NCBI GenBank assembly: GCA_031288765.1
Contig: JAITQV010000483.1
Location: forward strand, 1 to 24,419
Reading direction: 5' to 3'
DNA: 24,419 nucleotides
Source: Planctomycetaceae bacterium
GTDB lineage: Bacteria > Planctomycetota > Planctomycetia > Pirellulales > Thermoguttaceae
The position numbers and the translations under genes are program-made. Below are positions 1-6,930 of this stretch, in pieces. Positions within the stretch are counted from its first letter, which is position 1, and each line of letters begins with the position of its first letter. The notes beneath the pieces were generated by a model. The model did not search any database. It was not told where the DNA came from and was given only the letters and a program-made list of their open reading frames with translations.

Positions 1-780
1 GGTTTGTTCGCCCAACTTTTGTAAATTTTCCTTTTGTAAGGCAAAATACACCCGCCATGCCTCATGTTCCGCTTCTATTTGTTTGCGTTCATCCATGTCG
101 CTTGCACAATAATGCAATATATCAATAATCCGGCGAATATTTTCGTCATCAATAACATGTTTATAATCTTTATATATTTCATCGGTACCGATAAAATGTT
201 TCTGTTCAAATACACTCAACAGTTTGTCCAATTTTGTCTGATATCTGTTACTTTCTATTTTAGGTGTTTGTACCATAACACAGTCGTGCGTCAACAACTC
301 TATGAAATAACAGCGTTTGTTGATAACCGTTCCATGTATTGCGTCATAATATTTCCGGTTTACCCTCACACAAGCAGTATCAATATCGGAAAACGTATCG
401 CCTACAATATAAATCGTAACTACCGGCAGTATTTCACGTTTGCCGTTAACAGTGTCTTCACGTTTGTACTCCTCTGCAAGATAGTTACGGAAACGCATAA
501 TATCTATATTGGAAAATGCTTTCTGCATTTCTATGAGTACTTTCTTATATTCGCCGGTTTCGGTTTTAATGGTTGCAACGAAATCAAGCCGCATTAACCG
601 CAACAAAGGAGCATGTTTGGCTTCATTCTCGTCCGACCTGTAATAACTTAACTCCTGCGATTTGGCATCAATAAATATGACCGTTTGGTCAAGCAAAGTA
701 CTGATAATAAATTTCGCAGTGTCCACATCTTCCATTAAATGTTTGAACACGCTGTCATAAATCGGATTTGCTATTAACAT
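1..780 (-). CDS. Rpn/PD-(D/E)XK nuclease family 'transposase' protein, C-terminus cut by window edge
   Basis: The reading frame opens at ATG (complement of 778-780) and stays open for 260 codons to the window edge, so the C-terminus is missing. An in-frame TAA lies four codons upstream of this ATG, which fixes it as the first possible start. The N-terminus begins MLIANPIYDSVFKHLMED. It is followed by a core with LRLDFVATI at about residues 75-83 and VLIEMQKAF about 15 residues later, the D...ExQ arrangement of the PD-(D/E)XK nuclease fold found in Rpn (recombination-promoting nuclease) and PDDEXK_2 proteins. Family members are DNA endonucleases, often multicopy and labelled 'transposase', although they usually lack terminal repeats. 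No inverted repeats are visible on the 3' side of this copy, and the other side lies outside the window. A charged helical C-terminal region (DERKQIEAEHEAW) is entered before the edge. Family assignment is confident; activity and mobility are not shown. Confidence 0.8.
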   Translation of the reverse strand, partial: MLIANPIYDSVFKHLMEDVDTAKFIISTLLDQTVIFIDAKSQELSYYRSDENEAKHAPLLRLMRLDFVATIKTETGEYKKVLIEMQKAFSNIDIMRFRNYLAEEYKREDTVNGKREILPVVTIYIVGDTFSDIDTACVRVNRKYYDAIHGTVINKRCYFIELLTHDCVMVQTPKIESNRYQTKLDKLLSVFEQKHFIGTDEIYKDYKHVIDDENIRRIIDILHYCASDMDERKQIEAEHEAWRVYFALQKENLQKLGEQT

Positions 781-1022
781 AATCTTGTCTTTTTAATTTA
801 TGTAATATTTCAAAGTTTTTTGTTTCTCAATTTAATCCTACGGGGATAATTATCCATAATCACTGGCGTAACAAATTACAGCCTACGACCCAATCCCTTG
901 AATTGTTATAGATTTAAAAGTTAAAAATCATCTACGGCATTACGAATAATACTATTCTTAATGCCAATAGTATTTAAGGGACTTGGTAGTAAGGACATTG
1001 AAAAAAGATTGCGTTGTTGGGG

Positions 1023-2351
1023 TCAATCCCGTTGGTTTAATTCGGCATAGTCAATCCAAATGGAAGGTAAAGGTTCGTATAATTTGGCTTCTTCTTCTGT
1101 TTTGGGCGGTTCGAGCGGTCTCACCACACGAAAACCGACATAAGCCGCGTCCGTTACCCACCAAATACTTTGCGGGAATTGCGGGTCTTGTTGTTTCCAT
1201 GTTGTTTCCGAATACAGCCGCCGTGCGGAACGAAGATTAATTGCTTCGTCGTCTTCACAATTTCCGCCGCGTGCGACCTGCCCGAAGCCGTCTCCTTTGG
1301 GCGGTTTAACCGGAACTCCAAAAGAATTGGGTTTTCGGTTCGCATACGTTTTTACGTCGTATTGTTCAAGAACCCATTCGGACAAATTGCCGTGCATGTC
1401 GTAAAGCCCCCACGCGTTGGGTTTTTTAGTCATGATTTTCTTGGAAGAGCCGTCGCTGTTGTCGAAAAACCATGCGTAATCTCCGAGTTTATTTTCGTCA
1501 TCGCCGAAAGAATATGCGGTTGTGGAACCGGCACGGCAAGCGTATTCCCATTCCGCCTCCGTCGGCAACCGGTAATAACGTCCGGTAATCATCATTAACC
1601 ACCGGCAATAGAGTTGCGCGGCGTATGCGGTCATTCCGCTGGCGGGATATCCGATTTTCCCGGCGTTATCGTGGCTGATGGAACTAATATCATACGGCGG
1701 AGTCGGCGACGCCAACGCATCCGCTAATTTTTCCCGCTCCGTAAGTTGGGATTTTTCTTTCCGGCTATCTCGCAAAATTTTAAGCGCAAACTGTTCAAAC
1801 TCTTTCCATGTGGTTTCGTGTTCCGCAATCCAAAAGGGTTTAAGTTCGACTTCGTGTTGGGGACTTTCGTCGTTGCGGCGACCTTTTTCATTTTCGGGGC
1901 TGCCCATCAAAAATTTTCCGCCTTTAAGGGGAATCATCTTGAACGTCTGATCCGAACCGGCAATTTTTTCAACATACAGCTTCATTTCGGATTCCGTTTT
2001 GGCGTCGGCGTTGTCCACCGGAACGGGGTCTTTAAGAAATTCCAACGACGATTTGAAAAACGGATTTTTGAGGTTTTCGCGTTTTCGGGCGGAAATTTCC
2101 TGCGCGGTTTTGGGTTCGGCGGTTGCGGCAACCGGCGCCGGATCGGGAACAACCGATGTTTCGGTTGGAGTTGTTGGGGAAGTTTCGGGAGTTGTTGACG
2201 GAGTTTCAGGAGTTGTTGGCGAAGTGGTTCCGGGCGAAACCGGAGAACTTGGCAACGGCGGCGGCAACGGTTTTGATGATTCACGGCACCGGCTGCCGGA
2301 GGCAACGAGAATCAAAACGGCAAACAGGATAACAGTTGATATTTTTTTCAT
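1023..2351 (-). CDS. Secreted SUMF1/FGE-fold (formylglycine-generating-enzyme-like) protein without the catalytic cysteine
   Basis: A 442-residue protein. Residues 1-20 form a signal peptide (MKKISTVILFAVLILVASGS). C22 follows at once, but the SGSRC context is a poor lipobox, so lipoprotein status is doubtful. Residues 28-75 are a Pro/Thr/Ser-rich linker built on TTPETP-like repeats. The SUMF1 domain spans about 138-412: MIPLKGGKFLMGS at 139-151, the RLPTEAEWEYACRAGS block at 261-276, MHGNLSEWV at 319-327, RGGNCED at 361-367 and the closing GFRVVRPL at 406-413. In true formylglycine-generating enzymes the last block carries a copper-binding cysteine (GFRC type); here it is Val, so sulfatase activation is unlikely and a structural, binding or lectin-like role is more plausible. 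GAGG (complement of about 2359-2362) lies about 8 nt upstream of the ATG. A weak 5-bp hairpin plus T6 overlaps the stop (about 1001-1028). Confidence 0.88.
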   Translation of the reverse strand: MKKISTVILFAVLILVASGSRCRESSKPLPPPLPSSPVSPGTTSPTTPETPSTTPETSPTTPTETSVVPDPAPVAATAEPKTAQEISARKRENLKNPFFKSSLEFLKDPVPVDNADAKTESEMKLYVEKIAGSDQTFKMIPLKGGKFLMGSPENEKGRRNDESPQHEVELKPFWIAEHETTWKEFEQFALKILRDSRKEKSQLTEREKLADALASPTPPYDISSISHDNAGKIGYPASGMTAYAAQLYCRWLMMITGRYYRLPTEAEWEYACRAGSTTAYSFGDDENKLGDYAWFFDNSDGSSKKIMTKKPNAWGLYDMHGNLSEWVLEQYDVKTYANRKPNSFGVPVKPPKGDGFGQVARGGNCEDDEAINLRSARRLYSETTWKQQDPQFPQSIWWVTDAAYVGFRVVRPLEPPKTEEEAKLYEPLPSIWIDYAELNQRD

Positions 2352-2605
2352 TAGGTGTTCCTCGCAACTATTAAAGGAGAAAAAACTTGACGGGCGAAGA
2401 CTTCAGGGATTTCCGAAACGTATCGGTAAAATGTCCGCTTCGTCCAAAACCATACGATTTCATTATTTTACAAACTTGTTGAGAAATTAAAAGGAGTAAA
2501 AAGGAAATTTTTTTGATTTCGGGAAAAATGAGGTAAAAAAGAAGCGGCGGGTTATCAATTAAAGCCAGCGAATGGTTAACGCGAAATTTTTTCTTAAAGA
2601 TTTCT

Positions 2606-2660
2606 AATCAAGAGGTCGGCGGCGGTGGGTGAAAACTCTTCGGCGAGCGATTGCCTACCT
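2606..2660 (-). repeat. Fragment of dispersed hairpin cassette (copy A)
   Basis: It contains GTGGGTGAAAAC followed by TCTTCGGCGAGCGATTGCC. This is the same block as at 6811-6846 and 19465-19504, and the reverse complement of the block at 6703-6735. The flank AATCAAGAGGT is shared with the copy at 21634. It appears to be a truncated copy lacking the GCAN hairpins seen at 4054 and 6582. Strand is arbitrary. Confidence 0.6.
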
Positions 2661-2781
2661 TTTGTTGGCATACTTTTAAAAAAACTCCGCTTGCGTACTA
2701 TCCATGATCCGCTATCAACTCTCAACTCTCCACTATTTTTTGAACCTCGTTATTGACGGAAATCATAAGATCAGTTACCAT

Positions 2782-2811
2782 ACTTCGCTTAGTAATACTT
2801 CGTTTAGTAAT
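2782..2811. repeat. Two-copy 15-nt tandem duplication
   Basis: ACTTCGCTTAGTAAT (2782-2796) is followed directly by ACTTCGTTTAGTAAT (2797-2811), with one mismatch. It lies in the spacer upstream of the DUF1080 gene. Confidence 0.8.
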
Positions 2812-2945
2812 CTTTTAAACGGTCAATCTGTTGCCGTTTTGAAAGATTAGGATTTTAGGGTTTAATGTTGGAACTTATTTTGGAACTTTATTATTGTATC
2901 GGCTCCTTTTAGCAACTTTTATCAACTTCTAACTCACCACCGGTA

Positions 2946-3947
2946 ATGCAAACTTTACAAACATCATTAACAACTTTTACTTTGCTCATAACGGTAATTT
3001 TGCCGTTTTCTTTATTCGGAGCGGAAACAAATTCCGGTGTTAAACCGCCGGTTTTGACCGGTTTTGCCCCGCTCACCGAAACCGAATTGCAAAACGGTTG
3101 GATTCGTCTTTTCGACGGAGTTTCCCTTTACGGTTGGCGGTCAATCGAAGGAAAATACACAATACAACACGGTTTATTGATAAGCGATCCGAACCAAAAC
3201 GGCGTTATTCGTTTTACAAGCCGGTTCGGTAACAGTATTCTGACAGGGGAACGGCGCCCCGCCGATTCGCAAGGGAATTGGGTTCCGTTTACGCTTAGTA
3301 TGAAAACAAGCCGGTCCGACCGCACAGGAATACCGGACATCACATTGGATTCGGGACAATTTCGCAATATCAAAATCCAACCCCAAGAAATGAAACCGAT
3401 TTTCGACGGTAAAACGTTAAACGGTTGGACGGTTCGAGCCAAAGCCGACACGAAAGTTGATGCCAAAGCGGAGAACGGGGCAATTCGTTTGACCGGCGGT
3501 TCCGGCTCCCTCGAATCCGAAGAACAATACGCCGACTTCATCCTGCAACTGGAATATAAAACCGATAAACCCGTCAATTCCGGTGTTTTTTTCCGTTGCC
3601 TGCCGGGGGAATTGATGAACGGTTATGAATGTCAGATTTTTAACAATCCTCCGGCGGCGGATTACAAAAAGTTTATCGGAACGGACACTGGAGGGATTTT
3701 CCGGCGTCAGGTTGGGCGTAATGTTGCTCCAAAGGACGGGCAATGGAATTATTTAACCGTTTTTGCACGGGGTGCGCAAATTTCAACATGGGTGAATGGG
3801 ATTCAAACCGCCGACTGGCTTGACGAACGCGATCCCGACCCGAATCCGAGAAAAGGTTGCCGAACCGAAGCCGGAACCATTCAATTTCAAGGACATGACC
3901 CCGAAACCAACATCTTGTTCAGAAATATCCGAATCGGAATACTGTAA
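2946..3947 (+). CDS. Secreted DUF1080 (3-keto-disaccharide hydrolase-type) protein with a duplicated N-terminal half-domain
   Basis: A 333-residue protein with a signal peptide at residues 1-26 (hydrophobic core FTLLITVILPFSLF, cleavage likely after LFGA), so it is exported. The C-terminal part (about 150-333) is a DUF1080 domain: IFDGKTLNGWT at 152-162, YADFILQLEYKT at 195-206, NSGVFFRCLPGELMNGYECQ at 211-230 and a final NILFRNIRIGIL strand. DUF1080 is a concanavalin-like beta-sandwich linked to glycan processing, including 3-keto-glycoside hydrolysis, and is expanded in Planctomycetota. Residues 48-66 (NGWIRLFDGVSLYGWR) repeat the domain opening. This suggests a decayed or partial second copy at the N-terminus, or a strand insertion. 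No strong ribosome-binding site precedes the ATG. The substrate is unknown. Confidence 0.88.
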   Translation: MQTLQTSLTTFTLLITVILPFSLFGAETNSGVKPPVLTGFAPLTETELQNGWIRLFDGVSLYGWRSIEGKYTIQHGLLISDPNQNGVIRFTSRFGNSILTGERRPADSQGNWVPFTLSMKTSRSDRTGIPDITLDSGQFRNIKIQPQEMKPIFDGKTLNGWTVRAKADTKVDAKAENGAIRLTGGSGSLESEEQYADFILQLEYKTDKPVNSGVFFRCLPGELMNGYECQIFNNPPAADYKKFIGTDTGGIFRRQVGRNVAPKDGQWNYLTVFARGAQISTWVNGIQTADWLDERDPDPNPRKGCRTEAGTIQFQGHDPETNILFRNIRIGIL

Positions 3948-3999
3948 TTGGAAAATCGGAGTTCTTGGTTTATTCTTTCGGAAACCGTTCGGCGAGCGG

Positions 4000-4274
4000 T
4001 TGCGTCGGCGTTAGCCGACAAATTTTTGTTTTCACACGGCAATCAGAATCTTAACCCCGCACGGGGTGTGATGTGCATAACCGGCGGTGAAGCGCAGCGC
4101 AACCGCCGGATCAGAATCCCCAATATCATAAAGCCCCGCATGGGGCGAGATTATCAATCAACACAACCATAATCTCGTCCCTGCGGGACTTTGTGAGGAG
4201 AGGGACATCTGATCCGTAGGTTGCGCTTCGCTCCACCTACGGTTATGCACATCTCGTCCCTTGCGGGACTAAGA
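4000..4274 (+). repeat. Dispersed multi-hairpin cassette, copy B (direct plus inverted halves)
   Basis: The left half (about 4000-4120) aligns with 6532-6648 over some 115 bp. Shared blocks are GTTAGCCGACAAATTT, CACGGCAATC, GAATCTTAACCCCGCA and GGGGTGTGATGTGCATAACC. The right half contains the exact 43-nt reverse complement (4211-4253) of 6598-6640. Between them, 4130-4154 and 4167-4190 form an outer inverted repeat whose arms each fold as a GCAN-type hairpin. Stem pairs differ between copies but remain complementary, so base pairing is conserved. Function is unknown. Confidence 0.8.
4004..4032 (+). terminator. Possible rho-independent terminator after the DUF1080 gene
   Basis: A perfect 6-bp GC-rich stem (GTCGGC / GCCGAC) closes a GTTA loop at 4004-4019 and is followed by AAATTTTTGTTTT. 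It lies 57 nt after the DUF1080 stop. The same stem-loop at 6746 and 6895 lacks a good T-tract, so it may be a cassette part that acts as a terminator only here. Confidence 0.4.
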
Positions 4275-4348
4275 TTCGGTGTTAATACCGGAAAGAAACA
4301 AATCACTAATAGATACAAACAATCAACATTTTTACCGGAACAACTTCA

Positions 4349-5224
4349 ATGACGAACAACAACTTATTTATTACGTCTATTTCTATTTTTATTGTTATCA
4401 ACGTAATCGGTTACGGACACAACAACACTGCCGCAAACACTGCCGCAGAATCTGTTTTAAATATTCCTGATGATGTGATTGTACTTGAAGGGCATACCGG
4501 TGAAGTAAGTTCCGCCGTCTTTTCCCCCGACAGTAAAAAAATTGTTACTGCAAGCTGGGATAAAACCGCGCGGATTTGGGATGCGGCAACAGGAAAAATA
4601 TTACAAAAACTCGAAGGACATACCAAAGCAATAAATTCCGTCCTTTTTTCTCCCGACGGCAAAAAAATTATTACGGCAAGCCGTGATACAACCGCCCGGA
4701 TTTGGGAGGCGGAAACAGGGAAAGAATTACAAAAACTCAAACATGACGATTATGTACGATTGGTTGCGATTTCCCCCGACAGTAAAACAATTCTGACGAC
4801 AAGTTTGGATTACACGGCGCGGGTTTGGGATGCGGCGACAGGGAAAATATTAAAAAAACTTGAAGGACATACCGATTCCATTGATTTTATTTCTTTTTCT
4901 TCTAACGGCAAAACGATTCTTACGGTGTGTTGGGACAAAACCGCGCGGATTTGGGATGTATCAACGGGAAGGGTATTACAAAAAATTGACGGTTATACGG
5001 ATCATTTTTCACGGGCTACAATTTTTTCACCCAACGGCAGAACATTTATTTTATTGAGTTTGGACAACAGTGTACGGGTTTGTGATGGGGAGACGGGCAG
5101 GGAATTACGAAAGCTTGAGGGTCATACGGGGGCGGTGTTATCGGCTGTTTTTTCTTCTAACGGCGAAAGGGTAGTTACGGCGAGTTGGGACAAAACCGCC
5201 CGTATCTGGAATCTAAAAAGATAA
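4349..5224 (+). CDS. WD40 beta-propeller protein with N-terminal export signal or anchor
   Basis: A 291-residue protein. Residues 5-22 are hydrophobic (LFITSISIFIVINVIGYG), giving a signal peptide or anchor, so the propeller probably faces the periplasm. Six WD40 repeats of about 41 residues run from residue 47 to the C-terminus. The consensus is EGHTxxVxSxxFSPDGKxIxTAS followed by DKTARIWDAATGK; the last ends at ARIWNLKR. Repeats 3 (LKHDDYV) and 5 (DGYTDHF, VRVCD) are the most diverged. Six repeats are fewer than the common seven, so the propeller may be six-bladed or need a non-canonical blade. Such proteins act as interaction scaffolds; no partner can be inferred, since the neighbours are a spacer and a convergent protease gene ending 9 nt away. 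No strong ribosome-binding site precedes the ATG. Confidence 0.85.
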   Translation: MTNNNLFITSISIFIVINVIGYGHNNTAANTAAESVLNIPDDVIVLEGHTGEVSSAVFSPDSKKIVTASWDKTARIWDAATGKILQKLEGHTKAINSVLFSPDGKKIITASRDTTARIWEAETGKELQKLKHDDYVRLVAISPDSKTILTTSLDYTARVWDAATGKILKKLEGHTDSIDFISFSSNGKTILTVCWDKTARIWDVSTGRVLQKIDGYTDHFSRATIFSPNGRTFILLSLDNSVRVCDGETGRELRKLEGHTGAVLSAVFSSNGERVVTASWDKTARIWNLKR

Positions 5225-5232
5225 GCAACCGT

Positions 5233-6216
5233 TTAGTTAATATCGCTAACGGAAAATATATTGCGGCAATATATTGCGGGTTGATTGGTATTGGGGGGCG
5301 GATCGTTAATATTGATGGGCGTCGGCGTAAACCCCAACACAATAAACCCCAATATGCCCCAACCAAGAATCCGGCGTAACAGTGTGAGTTTTATTTTTTC
5401 GTCGGCGGTGGGCGGGTGTGTAATTCCAATCCACGCAAGCAGTATTAAAATCAACGACCAATGCCATAACCGAAACCCTATCACCAGAATAATCACCGCA
5501 CCAAAAACCACCCATGAAATACCCGTGGCACGGCGACCTAACAACGCATAAAAAACATGTCCGCCGTCGAGTTGTCCGAACGGCATCAGGTTGAGGGAAG
5601 TCAGAAACAACCCAACCCACCCCGCCAAACCTACCGGATGAAGATATAAAACAACATCGGGAGGTGTTGCCCCGAAAATCCAGTAAACCATTGATTGAAA
5701 CAACAACGGATTGCCAAACGTTATGTCCCCGCCAACCGACACCGGTACAAAATACGACCACTTAATTCCATAATAAAGACAAAACATCGTCGGAATAAGA
5801 CCGGCAAGCGGACCGGAAATCCCAATGTCAAACAACGCACGGCGGTTGGGAATACGTCCGTCCATTGCTATCACCGCACCAAGCGTCCCAAAAGGTCCAA
5901 CCGGCATGGGAATAAAATACGGAAGACTGCAACGAACCCCATACCGCTGCATTTGAATAAAATGCCCCAACTCATGGCACGTTAAAATCAACATCAGCGG
6001 CACAGAAAATAAAACCCCTTGGTAAAACTTTTGCCCGAAAATCTGCCACGCTTCCGCTGTTAATTCGCTGCCGGACAGGTTCAGTATCAGAAAAAGGCAA
6101 AACCGGTAAATTATATCGTTGTCAAGATCAAAACGTAAACCGGTTGTTGTAAGCCAGGTAACAAGGTAAAGTAAAAGAGGAAGTTGCCAGTAAATTCGGG
6201 AACGGTTCGATTGCAT
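5233..6216 (-). CDS. Site-2-type (M50 family) intramembrane zinc metalloprotease
   Basis: A 327-residue polytopic membrane protein. The zinc-binding HELGH motif is at 81-85 inside a hydrophobic helix (VPLMLILTCHELGH). The third ligand lies in NLMPFGQLDGGH at 209-220, with D217 the probable ligand, the hallmark of site-2 proteases. Further helices lie at about 8-25, 132-150, 176-210 and 235-310. MPVGPFGTLGAVI and GISGPLAGLIP (132-142) are typical of the family branch common in Planctomycetota and plants (EGY1-like). There is no PDZ domain. Such proteases cleave membrane-bound regulators; the substrate here is unknown. The gene converges on the WD40 gene. Its 3' end carries a perfect 21-nt palindrome (5255-5275) that encodes part of a polar C-terminal tail. 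Confidence 0.9.
   Translation of the reverse strand: MQSNRSRIYWQLPLLLYLVTWLTTTGLRFDLDNDIIYRFCLFLILNLSGSELTAEAWQIFGQKFYQGVLFSVPLMLILTCHELGHFIQMQRYGVRCSLPYFIPMPVGPFGTLGAVIAMDGRIPNRRALFDIGISGPLAGLIPTMFCLYYGIKWSYFVPVSVGGDITFGNPLLFQSMVYWIFGATPPDVVLYLHPVGLAGWVGLFLTSLNLMPFGQLDGGHVFYALLGRRATGISWVVFGAVIILVIGFRLWHWSLILILLAWIGITHPPTADEKIKLTLLRRILGWGILGFIVLGFTPTPININDPPPNTNQPAIYCRNIFSVSDIN
5255..5275. repeat. Perfect palindrome at the convergent gene ends
   Basis: Two 10-nt arms (AATATATTGC and GCAATATATT) flank a single central G. It lies inside the last codons of the M50 protease gene, 31 nt after the WD40 stop. It could fold in the WD40 mRNA, but no T-tract follows, so a terminator role is uncertain. 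Confidence 0.7.
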
Positions 6217-6314
6217 AGATTCAGTGTTTTAATATGGTTAAGTGATTTGGTGGTTAAGTGATTTAACGATTGGGGGTAATTGGGGATTGTTCGTGTTGCG
6301 GGGGGCTTTTTTCC

Positions 6315-6398
6315 AAAGTGTTCTCAAAGTGTTCTCAAAGTGTTTCCAAAGTGTTTCCAAAGTGTTTTCGGCAGTGTTTTCGGCAGTGTTTTCGGCAG
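6315..6398. repeat. Tandem repeat: five 11-nt units grading into three 12-nt units
   Basis: AAAGTGTT recurs at 6315, 6326, 6337, 6348 and 6359, an exact 11-nt step with units like AAAGTGTTCTC and AAAGTGTTTCC. The array then shifts to CAGTGTTTTCGG-type units with a 12-nt step, ending near 6398. It lies 99 nt upstream of the M50 protease start. Confidence 0.9.
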
Positions 6399-6524
6399 CC
6401 GCACAAACCGCCGGATCAAGATCACGCTGATAATTTGCGAACTCGGAACCTTCAGTATATTGAACATACTATGCCGTTGCACTTCTGTCAATTGGTCGAA
6501 CATTTCAAAGAACCCTAACCGCCG

Positions 6525-6912
6525 AAAATTAATCGGTGTTAGCCGACAAATTTCTGTTTCCGCACGGCAATCGGAATCTTAACCCCGCAAGGGGTGTGAT
6601 GTGCATAACCGTAGGTGGAGCGAAGCGCAACCTACGGATCGGAATTTCCAACCCGACAAAAGGTAGGCAACCGTTCGCCGATTTTGCGGTTAAAAATTCA
6701 CAAGGTAGGCAATCGTTCGCCGAAGGGCTTTCACCCAACGATTGCGTCGGCGTTAGCCGACAGCGAATTTGTACAATGTTGATTGCTTCGATTGCCTATC
6801 GGCAAGCGACCGTGGGTGAAAACCCTTCGGCGAAAGGTCGCCTACCTCTTAAATTGCGAATCATAAGGTAGGCAACCGCTCGCCGAACGATTGCGTCGGC
6901 GTTAGCCGACTG
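6525..6912 (+). repeat. Dispersed multi-hairpin cassette, copy C (longest copy)
   Basis: The first part (6532-6648) matches copy B: ACCCCGCAAGGGGT at 6582-6595 and an 8-bp hairpin with arms CCGTAGGT (6609-6616) and ACCTACGG (6630-6637). It continues with modules GGTAGGCAAYCGTTCGCCG, GTCGGCGTTAGCCGAC (6746-6761 and 6895-6910), TTGCC-TATC-GGCAA (about 6792-6805) and GTGGGTGAAAACCCTTCGGC. Modules occur in both orientations, so the copy looks composite or rearranged. It ends just before the 21-nt minisatellite. Confidence 0.75.
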
Positions 6913-6930
6913 GGAATAAATTTGCCGCAA

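Larger units (their letters stand above)
2352..2945. other. Gene-free spacer between divergent genes, with repeat fragments
   Basis: No convincing ORF lies on either strand between the divergently transcribed SUMF1-fold and DUF1080 genes. The visible contents are a dispersed-cassette fragment at 2606-2660 (GTGGGTGAAAACTCTTCGGC followed by GAGCGATTGCCTACC), a low-complexity stretch at 2712-2737 (CTATCAACTCTCAACTCTCC), and a two-copy 15-nt tandem duplication at 2782-2811 (ACTTCGCTTAGTAAT, then ACTTCGTTTAGTAAT). Promoters for both flanking genes should lie here, but no clear -35/-10 pair was recognised. Confidence 0.6.
3948..4348. other. Gene-free spacer filled by the dispersed multi-hairpin cassette (copy B)
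   Basis: The spacer between the DUF1080 and WD40 genes is almost wholly palindromic. In order it holds GTCGGC-GTTA-GCCGAC (4004-4019), ACCCCGCACGGGGT (4054-4067), an 8-bp stem with 13-nt loop (4081-4109), GCCCCGCATGGGGC (4133-4146), GTCCCTGCGGGAC (4177-4189), an inverted copy of the 8-bp hairpin (4211-4253) and GTCCCTTGCGGGAC (4256-4269). Short ORFs here share spurious peptides with other copies and are not credible genes. Confidence 0.75.

Noticed and set aside
64..597. Plus-strand 177-codon ORF
   Set aside because: It lies antisense to the Rpn/PD-(D/E)XK gene, which has a recognisable family core and a bounded start on the minus strand.
1001..1028. Terminator of the SUMF1-fold gene
   Set aside because: Only a 5-bp stem with a 12-nt loop and T6, overlapping the stop codon; too weak to list as a feature.
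1746..2198. Plus-strand 150-codon glycine/phenylalanine-rich ORF
   Set aside because: Antisense of the SUMF1-fold gene; composition follows from that gene's codons.
6529..6738. Minus-strand ORF with MHITPLAGLRFRLPCGN, also seen in part at 16357-16587
   Set aside because: The peptide is a translation of the dispersed hairpin cassette and recurs only with it.
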